Origin: a virus
DNA length: 20,028 nt
IMG/VR virus record: IMGVR_UViG_3300022752_000495
Coordinates: 1 to 20,028 of that record
Strand: one strand, 5' to 3'
The position numbers and the translations under genes were made by a program. Under the pieces are notes generated by a model. It ran no database searches. It was not told the DNA's origin and was given only the letters and a program-made list of their open reading frames with translations. Of the stretch, positions 7,381 to 15,702 are shown one piece after another; the first letter of the stretch is position 1, and every line of letters begins with the position of its first letter.

Positions 7381-7382
7381 AC

Positions 7383-10300
7383 ATGGCATGGACTCCTCCT
7401 TCTGATGCTGTAGAAGCCACTGCTGCTCCCTCCACTGGTGGATGGAAGCCTCCTGCTGATGCTGTAACAAGTAGCTGGACACCGCCTGCTGATGCTGTTG
7501 TAGCAGAGGCTGCTCCTGCTCCTAAACTTTCTCTTATAGAGACAGCTAAACAAAGTAGCATTCAAGCTGCTGCTAGCAATCTAGAAAGAGAAAAGAAGAT
7601 TAAGGAGAGTCAATTTTCTTTCAAAGACTTGTCTGAAAATCCAGACAACTTCAAAGCCATCAATGACTATGCTGTAGCTAGATTTGGTAAAGAAGGAGCT
7701 ATACTTCCTAATGAAACCAAAGATGACTATGTTAAGCGGTGGGCTAGCCACATGCGTATGCTTTCTTTTGGTAACCTTATTTCAGGTACACAAGAGATAC
7801 AATATTTAAATAATGCTAGTAGAGAAGATTTGTTAAAAGCTAAAAAAGCTTATGACATCTTTGATAACACAGCAAGCTATTTCAGTGAAAAAGGACAGAA
7901 GGGATTTACACCTGTTCTTGATGCTTTAGGAAGTGTTATTAGTGATCCAACCACAGCTATTTCTTTAGGTGCTGGTACTGTAGCTAAGAATGTCTTTGTT
8001 AAAGAAGCTGCCACAAAAGGAATTAGAGCAGCACTAGCTAGTAGGCTTGGTACTACTGCTGCACTCACTGTTCCCACTGTTGAAGGAACAGGCGCTGCTT
8101 TAGGTAACGTACAAGAACAGCGTAGAAAACTTGTAACACAAGACGCTGCTAACAAAAACACAAGAGCCAAGGTTGAACAAGCTAAGCAAGTGGTGGCACA
8201 GCTTCCACCAGAACAGCAGCAAGAAGTGGCTGATCAAATTAAGGAAATTGAAGCAAACTTAGTGGCAGAAGAAAAGAAAGTTGCTGAAGGAATCAACCTC
8301 ACTGAGGCAGGCACTGCTGGAGCTATCGGTGCTATTGGTGGAACACTAGAAACAAGTGGCTTGTTAACAGCCGCTAGGCTTGCTAGAGGTAAGACAAAGG
8401 TGGGAGAGTTAGATGCCATATTAGCAGAGCGTCAACAGGCTGCTAGAGGCCGTATAGAGCCTAAGATGGATGTATCTACACCACCGCCTGAAGTAAAGGT
8501 GGCTCCTAAAGCAGCAACAGAGACACAGCTTGAAGATGCTTATGACATCTTTGAAGGTAGGAAGCTTCTTAATAAAGAAGGAGATCCTACATCTATTGCT
8601 GAGATGCAAATAAGAAATGATGTGAACAAGAAGGCTGCACAGATTGCAAGCAATGTTTGGTCACAAGTTCCTGAGCTTGCTCCTAAAGCTGATCAGAAGA
8701 TTAGTGATGCTGTTAAGAATGTTTTCATGAACATTGAGAACATTGATGATGTTATTCTTCGTGATGCTCTAGCTAATGCTGGAGTTACACCAGAAGAGTT
8801 TGCTCGTATGAATAGAACAACAGCAGGGGACGCTGGTCGTACATTGCAAGCCTATTCTGTTCTTGCTCGTTTACAAAACAAACTTAAGAACATTGATCCT
8901 GCTGCTGCTAAAGAAGTGGATTTGATGTATGGTAAACGTAACACACTGACATCTGCATTCACTGGTCTGTATGATCTATCAATGAGACTAGATAGAGAGC
9001 TTAAGGCCTTGATGGTGTCGCAAGTTGCTACCACTGTACGCAATGCTTTTTCAGGTGGTATGGTTGTAACTTTTGGTGCAGCATCAGAAGCCATTGAGTC
9101 TTCTCTATATCGTATGGGTAAAACAGCCTATGAACTTGGCAGCGGTAAACCATTGACAGGTAGTTTTACTGGTGGTCTTAAAGGTGTCTATGATGATGCC
9201 GTTAGAACAGCTTTCTATTTAGGACAAAGCAACCTATCTTCTGATGTAGCTGAAAGACTTCTTGCTGGTTCTCCTACTCTGCGTGGTCGTATCTTACGCA
9301 CAGTGGGTGAGAACGAAGCCACTGAACTTTCTAAAGTGGCACAGATGGCTAACACATTGAACGTAGCTCAAGATGCTTTCTTTAGAAAAGCCATCTTCAC
9401 TGCTTCTGTTGAGAAACAACTTAGCCGTGTTGGTATTGATATGTATGACATCATGTCACAAGGAAAGAATATTCCTTTTGATGTGCTAAAGAATGCTACA
9501 GATGAAGCATTGGCTGCTACATTTAGCAAGATGCCAACACAAGGTGTAATGTTCCATGCAGTTAAGTTTGTGGAATCATTAGGCCCTGTTGGTTCTACCC
9601 TCGTTCCTTTCCCTCGCTTTATGGCTAATGCCATGTCGTGGACATACAAGCATAGCCCTATGGGTGTCTTTTCTGGTGCTGCTGACATAGCTAAAGGCTC
9701 TTCTATGTTAAGAGCAGGCAATGAAGAAGGTCAGAGATATTTAATGAAGGGCTTAGAGAACACATCTAAGGGTGCTGTAGGTACTGCTGCCATCTATGCA
9801 GCTTATAAATACAGACAAGAAAACCAAGACACTAATTGGTACGATATAAAGAATCCTGATGGAAGTTTAGTAGACACTAGAGCGTTGTTTCCTATGGCTC
9901 CTTTCTTAGCTATGGGTGACTACTTGGTTAAGCTTGAGAAAGCTAGAACAGATGAATTCAGCACTAAAGAATTCTTAGAAGCAATGACAGGTTTCAAAGC
10001 CCCTGCCGGTACTTCTGCGTGGTTGGGAGATAAGTTTGCTGAGTCAGTGTCTAATATGCAAACAGGTGAGGGAAGTGCTGATCAGAAGGTGGCTACATTC
10101 TTTGGTGAGTGGGCAGGTCAATACTTTGGTAGAGCATTAATTCCTGTTCAACAGATCAGTGACTTGATTGGTGCTATTGATAGAGATGAAAATCTACCAA
10201 GAGATGCTTATCAGATTCCTGCTGGTGAAGAAGGCTTTCTTTCTTCTATGAAGAATCAGCTTATTAAGAAGACACCTGTTCTTAAACAAGAGCTTCCTGT

Positions 10301-12935
10301 ATATCAACCAGCTACAAGAAAAGAAGCTGCGTTTAATGATGCAGGGCCTTTGAAGATATTCACTGGTATCACTATCAAGGGAGCACCACAGCCTTTAGAA
10401 GAAGAGATACTTAAACTTAAAATACCAAACAATAAAATCTTTACCTCCACTGGAGATAAGATTGTAGATGCTAGTGCTCGTAAGGTGATGGCTCCTCTGT
10501 TGCTTGATACATTTGATGTGTTAAAAGAAACAGACTTCTACAAGCAAGCTGGCCCTGACGTTAGAAAAATTGCTATGCAAAATCTTCTTACTTGGGCGCA
10601 AACAAATGCTAAAGATATTGCTAGTAAACAAGCAGAGGCTGATGCCTTTAATCGTGGTGAACAAGCACGTTTGTTTGAAATTAAATATAGCAAACTTGCT
10701 CCTGAAGTTAAGAGAGCTACGGCAGAGTTTTATAAACAGAACATGAAGAAAGACTTAGCAGAAACTAAGGACTATGTGTCTGCTCTTTCTATTGCTGCTG
10801 CTCTAAAGAAACAACCAGCATTTGGTGTTGGTGGTGTGGCTACACAGATGGCTGAAACTCTTATTGGTAAGAGTGCAACTAAGGTGGCTAAAAAGTCTAT
10901 CACTGAGTCTGCTGATGACTTGCTTAAGAAGGTGACAGACATGGCTACCAAAGCAGGGGTGGAAGTTGCTCCTGCTGTGAAGCAAACAGAAGACTTGTTG
11001 AAGCAACAAGGAACTCCTGTATCTGTGCCTCCTTCTGTTACAAAGACTGCCCCAAAGAAAGAAGTCATTGTTCCTGCTACACCAATGGAGCCTGCTCCTG
11101 TTGTCAGTAAGACTGAAGAAACAGTGCAGCCAAGCTTTGTGGATGAGATTAATAAATATTCCACAGAGCAACTTAACCAAGCTGAGTCTTTGTTAAAGAC
11201 TAGCATGGGATCGCAGTACCAGCTAGATAAATTTAAAACTGATTTCCCTGATGATTATCAAAAGAGTTTCTTAAATAAGCTGAAAGAGATTGCACCTGAA
11301 GGTACAGCTACACCGCCAACACTAAAAGACTTAACCCTTGTTAGTCCTGATATTGTGTTCACACCAATTAATGATTTAGAAAAAAGAGCTTTATCTAGAG
11401 CACCAGATTTTAACAAGCTTCCTTTGGTAAGCGGTGATACATTCAGAAGAAAAGAAGTATTACAAAATATCAGAGAAATTAGACAGAACACTTTCCCTGT
11501 TTTAGTTGACAAGCTTGATGAGCTTTCCTTTACTAAGGGAGCTAAACCTTTGGATGAAGATGTTATAGCTGTTGCACAAGGTGAATACAGAGCAGCTAAA
11601 GGAAAAGAAGTAGAGGCAGATGATGCTGCTTCTTTAGAAGACTTTGCTTCTTTTGCTTCTAAATACCAAGACAAGCTTGATGCTTTGCGTGTTAAATATA
11701 AAGATACACCTCCTGTTATTCTTTATCATGGTAATAGATCAGAGCGCACTCCTGAAAAACTTGCTAGAGGTTTCTACAATCCTCAGACAAACAAGATGTC
11801 TCACTTTGAATTGAATGCTGGAGCCATCTCCTTTACCAAAGATCCCAACTTAAACTATTACATTGAAAAGTTTGGTGGCAAAAATCCTAAGAATATTTCT
11901 CAAGTGGAAATACCATATGCTGAATATGAATTCAGAAGAGTGAACATGCCTCTTGATGCATATGATAAACAGGATTTAAACTATCTAGCAAGAACAATCA
12001 CTGGTAGTCCTAATGTGGCTAGACCATTGAGCTTGCCCCGCTCACAGCTATTTAAAGAAACAGAAGATGTTTTTGTTGAAGCAGATAAGCTTAAGGTGAC
12101 ACAAGACATAGCTGGTGTTAGTGAGAAGTATGGGAAGATAAGTGCTAGAGAAACAAAAATAAATGATGCGTTAGCTAGGCTTAATGACTTTAATTACAGC
12201 TCTACTAAAGGACTGGCTAGCAAAACTGCACCTAATGCCTATCAAGCATACAAAGATATTCGCACTGTGTTTAATGAAATTGCTAAGTCTTCAGAGGTGA
12301 CATCAACTAAAACAGGCTATGGTCAAAACTATTATTCTGCTTTAGAGAAGTACCAAAGCGAACTTAATTCAAGTATTAACAAGCTGCTAAATATTTATAG
12401 GGATGAGATGAGCCAAGAAGCTTTTAACACTAGTCCTAAACCTGCTATGTTGTTGGAGCTTAAGAAAGCTTTACAGAAAACAGATCCGATTTTGTACTCA
12501 GCAGGAGAACAAAAGAAAGCCATTGAGACTATCAGAGATATTACACCCAAGCTTAATAAAGGTGGTGGCTTAGGTTTGAAAAAAGATAGTACAGAAGAAG
12601 GACTAGCCCCATACGGTTTACGCAATAGTGGTGAAGGTGCTAAAGGTAAGGGATATCTTGGTGCGCTTCCAAATAAAGAAGGCGGTGTGTCTACAGAAAT
12701 ATCTTCTGAGTTTACATACAAAGGAAAGAATGTAGAGCATCCACTCATTGTGCCTACATTAAATAAAGCTGAGCTTAATCATTTATTGGCGGGTAAGGAA
12801 GCAACTGATGCCATCTATTCAAAGGCACAAGCCTTTGCAAAGAAAAGAATAGATGAGGGTAAGAGTGTGTTTGCTGAGCCTACAGAGATGCGCTATCCAA
12901 CACCTGATCAAAAGGGACTAGCTTCTAGGAAGTAA
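7383..12935 (+). CDS. Giant multidomain virion / ejection protein (1850 aa)
   Basis: An 1850-aa polyprotein-like virion protein, by size and place comparable to T7 gp16-type ejection proteins, though no transglycosylase motif is evident. Residues 1-40 carry three WxPPxDAV repeats (W3, W21, W32). About 80-350 is helical with hydrophobic Gly/Ala stretches (ISLGAGTVAKN, AGAIGAIGGTL) that could enter membranes. A central domain (about 470-1010) includes STLVPFPRFMANAMSW. Residues 1050-1350 are helical and Pro/Ala-linked. About 1445-1570 resembles an ADP-ribosyltransferase fold (L-Y-H1449-G, ISFTKD, Y1492/Y1493, FVE1566). The end (about 1744-1840, YGLRNSGEGAKGKGYLG ... VPTLNKAEL) is a module I recall from many phage proteins. 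It is probably injected with DNA. It is the last right-pointing gene. Confidence 0.85.
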   Translation: MAWTPPSDAVEATAAPSTGGWKPPADAVTSSWTPPADAVVAEAAPAPKLSLIETAKQSSIQAAASNLEREKKIKESQFSFKDLSENPDNFKAINDYAVARFGKEGAILPNETKDDYVKRWASHMRMLSFGNLISGTQEIQYLNNASREDLLKAKKAYDIFDNTASYFSEKGQKGFTPVLDALGSVISDPTTAISLGAGTVAKNVFVKEAATKGIRAALASRLGTTAALTVPTVEGTGAALGNVQEQRRKLVTQDAANKNTRAKVEQAKQVVAQLPPEQQQEVADQIKEIEANLVAEEKKVAEGINLTEAGTAGAIGAIGGTLETSGLLTAARLARGKTKVGELDAILAERQQAARGRIEPKMDVSTPPPEVKVAPKAATETQLEDAYDIFEGRKLLNKEGDPTSIAEMQIRNDVNKKAAQIASNVWSQVPELAPKADQKISDAVKNVFMNIENIDDVILRDALANAGVTPEEFARMNRTTAGDAGRTLQAYSVLARLQNKLKNIDPAAAKEVDLMYGKRNTLTSAFTGLYDLSMRLDRELKALMVSQVATTVRNAFSGGMVVTFGAASEAIESSLYRMGKTAYELGSGKPLTGSFTGGLKGVYDDAVRTAFYLGQSNLSSDVAERLLAGSPTLRGRILRTVGENEATELSKVAQMANTLNVAQDAFFRKAIFTASVEKQLSRVGIDMYDIMSQGKNIPFDVLKNATDEALAATFSKMPTQGVMFHAVKFVESLGPVGSTLVPFPRFMANAMSWTYKHSPMGVFSGAADIAKGSSMLRAGNEEGQRYLMKGLENTSKGAVGTAAIYAAYKYRQENQDTNWYDIKNPDGSLVDTRALFPMAPFLAMGDYLVKLEKARTDEFSTKEFLEAMTGFKAPAGTSAWLGDKFAESVSNMQTGEGSADQKVATFFGEWAGQYFGRALIPVQQISDLIGAIDRDENLPRDAYQIPAGEEGFLSSMKNQLIKKTPVLKQELPVYQPATRKEAAFNDAGPLKIFTGITIKGAPQPLEEEILKLKIPNNKIFTSTGDKIVDASARKVMAPLLLDTFDVLKETDFYKQAGPDVRKIAMQNLLTWAQTNAKDIASKQAEADAFNRGEQARLFEIKYSKLAPEVKRATAEFYKQNMKKDLAETKDYVSALSIAAALKKQPAFGVGGVATQMAETLIGKSATKVAKKSITESADDLLKKVTDMATKAGVEVAPAVKQTEDLLKQQGTPVSVPPSVTKTAPKKEVIVPATPMEPAPVVSKTEETVQPSFVDEINKYSTEQLNQAESLLKTSMGSQYQLDKFKTDFPDDYQKSFLNKLKEIAPEGTATPPTLKDLTLVSPDIVFTPINDLEKRALSRAPDFNKLPLVSGDTFRRKEVLQNIREIRQNTFPVLVDKLDELSFTKGAKPLDEDVIAVAQGEYRAAKGKEVEADDAASLEDFASFASKYQDKLDALRVKYKDTPPVILYHGNRSERTPEKLARGFYNPQTNKMSHFELNAGAISFTKDPNLNYYIEKFGGKNPKNISQVEIPYAEYEFRRVNMPLDAYDKQDLNYLARTITGSPNVARPLSLPRSQLFKETEDVFVEADKLKVTQDIAGVSEKYGKISARETKINDALARLNDFNYSSTKGLASKTAPNAYQAYKDIRTVFNEIAKSSEVTSTKTGYGQNYYSALEKYQSELNSSINKLLNIYRDEMSQEAFNTSPKPAMLLELKKALQKTDPILYSAGEQKKAIETIRDITPKLNKGGGLGLKKDSTEEGLAPYGLRNSGEGAKGKGYLGALPNKEGGVSTEISSEFTYKGKNVEHPLIVPTLNKAELNHLLAGKEATDAIYSKAQAFAKKRIDEGKSVFAEPTEMRYPTPDQKGLASRK

Positions 12936-12967
12936 TTGTATACTTAAAAACATACATTGTATACTTA
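12935..12967. repeat. 12-bp direct repeat at the convergent junction
   Basis: The sequence attgtatactta occurs twice, at 12935-12946 and 12956-12967, exactly 21 bases apart. Each copy contains the palindrome GTATAC. It fills the gap between the stop of the giant virion gene and the CCA end of the tRNA gene. The spacing of two helical turns suggests paired protein binding. I see no stable hairpin plus T-run here, so it is not a standard terminator. Confidence 0.7.
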
Positions 12968-13042
12968 TGGTAGGGCATACAGGAATTGAACCCATATTCA
13001 TGGTGTAGAAGACCATTGTATTATCCATTATACTAATGCCCT
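12968..13042 (-). tRNA. tRNA-Arg (anticodon UCU)
   Basis: A 75-nt tRNA including CCA. On the minus strand the acceptor stem AGGGCAT pairs with ATGCCCT (7 bp), followed by discriminator A and an encoded CCA. The D stem is GTAT/ATAC. The anticodon stem is ATGGT/ACCAT with loop CTTCTAC, giving anticodon TCT (13007-13009) preceded by U33 and followed by A37. The T stem ATGGG/CCTGT contains two wobble pairs, and the T loop is the canonical TTCAATT. UCU reads AGA/AGG; AGA is visibly the commonest arginine codon in the phage genes here. The gene lies 7 bases after the last left-pointing CDS, so it is probably processed from that transcript. Confidence 0.93.
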
Positions 13043-13049
13043 GTCTCTC

Positions 13050-13235
13050 TTAAGCAGCTTCTTTAAGCTTCCTTAAGTTATCAAAATAACCCCTATCAAA
13101 TCCTCTCTGCCATTCCTTTCCTTGAACGGTGTAAGGATTGTATTGGTTATTCAACCATCCCTTTGTAAAGGCAAAGTAGCCTTGCTCAAACTGAATACGC
13201 AAGGGTGCTGTGCGTTCTGCTTTAATTACAATCAT
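13050..13235 (-). CDS. RMF-like small protein
   Basis: A 61-aa basic protein with G19-x-x-A22-x-x-x-G26, N33-P-Y35 and W42-x-x-G45 (GYFAFTKGW, NPYTV, EWQRGF). This spacing matches the ribosome modulation factor / CrpP small-protein pattern (Gx2Ax3G...NPY...Wx2G), a family often carried by phages and plasmids. Bacterial RMF binds the 30S subunit; the role of phage versions is not established. I chose ATG 13235, which overlaps the previous stop as ATGA and has GGAG 6-7 bases upstream, over an ATG at 13271 that would overlap the neighbour by 40 bases. It lies directly before the tRNA gene. The family call is from pattern only. Confidence 0.7.
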   Translation of the reverse strand: MIVIKAERTAPLRIQFEQGYFAFTKGWLNNQYNPYTVQGKEWQRGFDRGYFDNLRKLKEAA

Positions 13236-13708
13236 ATCTTCTCCATTAGCTGAGATATTTTTAAGTTCCAACAGTCTGACTTTACCACATATCCATTCGT
13301 AGGGTCAACATCCCCCTTCTTCATGAACACAGCATCTTTAAAATATTGATGTTTTTCATACACACCAAGATACCATCCAATAGAGAAGTCATTCTTCACC
13401 CTACAGAAAGCATAGTAGTCACAGTCTTGTTTAATATTTAAATTAGCAATGCTGCAATCATATGTTTCTAATGGGACATAGCCTGTCTGCTTTGTCTTGA
13501 CATCAATCTTAGTGCCATCATCTAGAACCAAGTCATAGTCGTAAGTGTTATCCAACTTACCACCTAATACCTGTTGAGCAATAGCTTCACCAATGAAGCC
13601 AGCCATATTGCCAGCCCCTCTGATGATGCTATTGTAAAGCTGCCCCATCTCAGCAGCTTTATCTCTCGCTTCCACTAACATAGTAGGAGTGATGACTACT
13701 TCAATCAT
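13232..13708 (-). CDS. PD-(D/E)XK nuclease-fold protein
   Basis: A 158-aa protein with the layout of a PD-(D/E)XK nuclease: an N-terminal helix with G-E41 (GFIGEAIAQQVLGG), Y-D57-Y-D59-LVL before a hairpin, then I-D69-V-K71-T-K. The acid, the D-x-K pair and the upstream glutamate are the expected Mg2+ and catalytic residues. The rest is beta-rich (DYYAFCRVKNDFSIGWYLGVY), as in proteins of this fold seen in aquatic phages. The start is taken at ATG 13708, overlapping the RNR stop by ATGA; an in-frame TTG lies at 13720. No strong ribosome site is visible, so translation is probably coupled to RNR. It may act in recombination, end processing or host DNA degradation; the substrate is not known. 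Confidence 0.7.
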   Translation of the reverse strand: MIEVVITPTMLVEARDKAAEMGQLYNSIIRGAGNMAGFIGEAIAQQVLGGKLDNTYDYDLVLDDGTKIDVKTKQTGYVPLETYDCSIANLNIKQDCDYYAFCRVKNDFSIGWYLGVYEKHQYFKDAVFMKKGDVDPTNGYVVKSDCWNLKISQLMEKI

Positions 13709-15621
13709 CGGACAGGACAAGCACCAGAGGCACAGTCGTCATCAAGTCCAATGTTAGCTTCATCAATAGTGGTGATGAGCTTAGTGCTTGCAACCAATGC
13801 ATTGTATTGGTCTTCACTAATCTCTTCCAGCGGTGCTTGATGGAAGCCATGCTCTGAGTGCAGCAGGAAAGACAAGCTCTTATGGCTGTGCTTGTAGTGC
13901 TTCTTCAGATACTTACGAATCTCTGGAAGCTCTTCCTTGCGGTAGTAGACAGTGCAAGACACACTGTTATCACTCCACACTTCTTGTAGCCACTTAACTG
14001 TTTCCAATTGCTGGATGGCAGTCATGTCTTTAGCCAACACTGCATGATCAGGATGACGGAATGGGAATGATACAACCATAGTTGAATGGTCTTCACTACC
14101 ATCGAAGTTACGCTGATACTCTACAGGGTAGCCATGATCACGGCACACCTGCACCAATGAATGATTAGAAGCAATACGAATACGTCTAATCATAAATCTA
14201 GCATAGGCTGGATGACAGCCACTGGTAACACCGGGCAACAAAGACAATGTGCCTGATGGCTTAACAGTGGTGAGCTTCACAGACTTATTAAAGCCATGCT
14301 TTTGGCTGTAGAAAGCATCGTAGTTACGCAGCTTCTTATAAGCCAAAGCTAACCAGCTTTTTTGTTCTTCGTTGGATTGAAGCAAACCAGTGATGCCAAT
14401 ACCCATACGCATGTTCTCATGAACAATGGCCTCTGTTTGCGGTAGATGGCAAGGCAGAGCAAGGCTGTGTTTATTAATCCGATAAAGCAGTGTAGCCACA
14501 TCATTAAACTCTTCTTCACTTTCAATGTTGGGCAGATAGATTTCTGCTAAGCAACATGTTTCTTTATCAGCTAAGCTTTGCTCAGCACATGGGTTATAGC
14601 CCTGCACTTTTGGATCAGGATATTCTGTCTCACCTAAGCGTCCAACTTTGCGGGACAGCTTTAGGTTGATGAGTCCATAAGGTTCTCCCTTACCCTCATA
14701 GCCATCCCAAAAGAATTCATGCAAGTCACTGATGTCATCACAGACAACAGAGTTGTTTGACATTGCTCTCCATGACGGGATGTTTCCCATGTCCCATCGT
14801 TTAGCTAACAGATATTCAACATCGTCTGCGTCACCAATAGCAATCTGTGCTGACCTACGTACATTACCAGCAACAACAATGGAGCCGATGATGTTCATAA
14901 TGTCTAAGCAATCAATGGGGCGTAGCTGCTTTCCTTTGCGCTTCTCCAGCACATCAGAGATGTTATTGATACCATTACACAGATCTTCAGGGCCACTAGC
15001 TGTACCACCAAAGCCTTTGATGGGTGCTCCCTTACCACGAATAAGCTGTGTGCTGTAGGTAAAGGTGCAGCCATTCTCTGAGTCGCTTAAGAACGCTGCC
15101 TTAAGTGTTTTGCCCAAAAGTTTAACCCACCCTTCACGGCTATCTGGCACAATAAAAGAAGCGTCAGCGGTATCAAGGCGAGTAGGACGAACAAATCTAG
15201 AATTAACGAGCGGAAGTTTATCAACATTATTCCTTTGAATGTTATAGCCAACACCACTGCCTAACATCAACAAATCCATAGCCCATGTGAAAGGCTCAAC
15301 AGGTTTATCAATGACAGTGAATGCACAGTTTTGTAGGCTAGCTAAGCCAAGCTTAGAGACAGTGGGAGTACCCAATTGCCATAGGAAGCGTCCTGCAACA
15401 ATGCCTTTTAAACCCAACAGATAGCCCCTTAAACGCTCTTGTTCTGCTTCGGTGAAGCCACACCCTAGCTGATCGTTAGTGGCTCTTACAACCCTGTCTA
15501 CTACGTCTGTAAACTCCTCCGTCTTACTGTTTAAATCTGTCTCATTAAGTCTTCGTGCATATGTTCTTTTCATTGTTAAATAGCCAACAGTTGACCAAGG
15601 CGTTACTACATTAGTATTCAT
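13705..15621 (-). CDS. nrdJ: Ribonucleotide reductase, class II (B12-dependent)
   Basis: A 638-aa adenosylcobalamin-dependent, monomeric-type reductase that makes deoxyribonucleotides in the cytoplasm. Key residues are in place: C99 (LQNCAFTVID), N343-P-C345-A-E347, with C356 eleven residues after C345, matching the N/C/E/C pattern of the Lactobacillus leichmannii enzyme. The C-terminal C630-ASGA-C635 pair is the swinging thiol relay. PSGTLSLLPG (455-464) is the conserved phosphate-binding loop. It is about 100 residues shorter than the L. leichmannii enzyme (about 739 aa), as I recall for other phage forms. ATG 15621 has GGAG about 6 bases upstream. It follows a terminator and a short gap, and starts the RNR - nuclease - RMF-like - tRNA group. 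The class needs no oxygen or NrdB subunit but depends on host cobalamin. Confidence 0.93.
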   Translation of the reverse strand: MNTNVVTPWSTVGYLTMKRTYARRLNETDLNSKTEEFTDVVDRVVRATNDQLGCGFTEAEQERLRGYLLGLKGIVAGRFLWQLGTPTVSKLGLASLQNCAFTVIDKPVEPFTWAMDLLMLGSGVGYNIQRNNVDKLPLVNSRFVRPTRLDTADASFIVPDSREGWVKLLGKTLKAAFLSDSENGCTFTYSTQLIRGKGAPIKGFGGTASGPEDLCNGINNISDVLEKRKGKQLRPIDCLDIMNIIGSIVVAGNVRRSAQIAIGDADDVEYLLAKRWDMGNIPSWRAMSNNSVVCDDISDLHEFFWDGYEGKGEPYGLINLKLSRKVGRLGETEYPDPKVQGYNPCAEQSLADKETCCLAEIYLPNIESEEEFNDVATLLYRINKHSLALPCHLPQTEAIVHENMRMGIGITGLLQSNEEQKSWLALAYKKLRNYDAFYSQKHGFNKSVKLTTVKPSGTLSLLPGVTSGCHPAYARFMIRRIRIASNHSLVQVCRDHGYPVEYQRNFDGSEDHSTMVVSFPFRHPDHAVLAKDMTAIQQLETVKWLQEVWSDNSVSCTVYYRKEELPEIRKYLKKHYKHSHKSLSFLLHSEHGFHQAPLEEISEDQYNALVASTKLITTIDEANIGLDDDCASGACPVR

Positions 15622-15651
15622 GTTTCTCCAGTGTGTATGAATGTTGAGGTG

Positions 15652-15675
15652 AAAAAAAGGAGCAGAGTTGCTCCT
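15652..15675 (-). terminator. Rho-independent terminator upstream of RNR
   Basis: On the minus strand AGGAGCA-ACTC-TGCTCCT forms a perfect 7-bp stem with a 4-base loop, followed directly by seven Ts (the A run at 15652-15658). It lies in the 81-base gap after the 103-aa gene and before the RNR gene. It would end or attenuate transcripts coming from the SSB-to-ThyX genes. Confidence 0.8.
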
Positions 15676-15702
15676 AGATGGGGATGCAGTTATACACCAA
15701 AA

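Noticed and set aside
10772-11206. Left-pointing 144-aa open frame inside the giant virion gene
   Set aside because: Antisense shadow of a codon-biased gene; Ser/Cys/Thr-rich composition without motifs, and no start signal.
12936-12967. Terminator for the virion block
   Set aside because: No GC-rich stem followed by a T-run can be drawn on the plus strand here.
12935-13042. Prophage attachment site at the tRNA 3' end
   Set aside because: There is no integrase or repressor in the window, and the repeat lies outside the tRNA body; a lytic layout is more likely.
14732-15058. Right-pointing 108-aa frame opposite RNR
   Set aside because: It lies fully against a well-conserved RNR region and its translation shows no recognisable domain.
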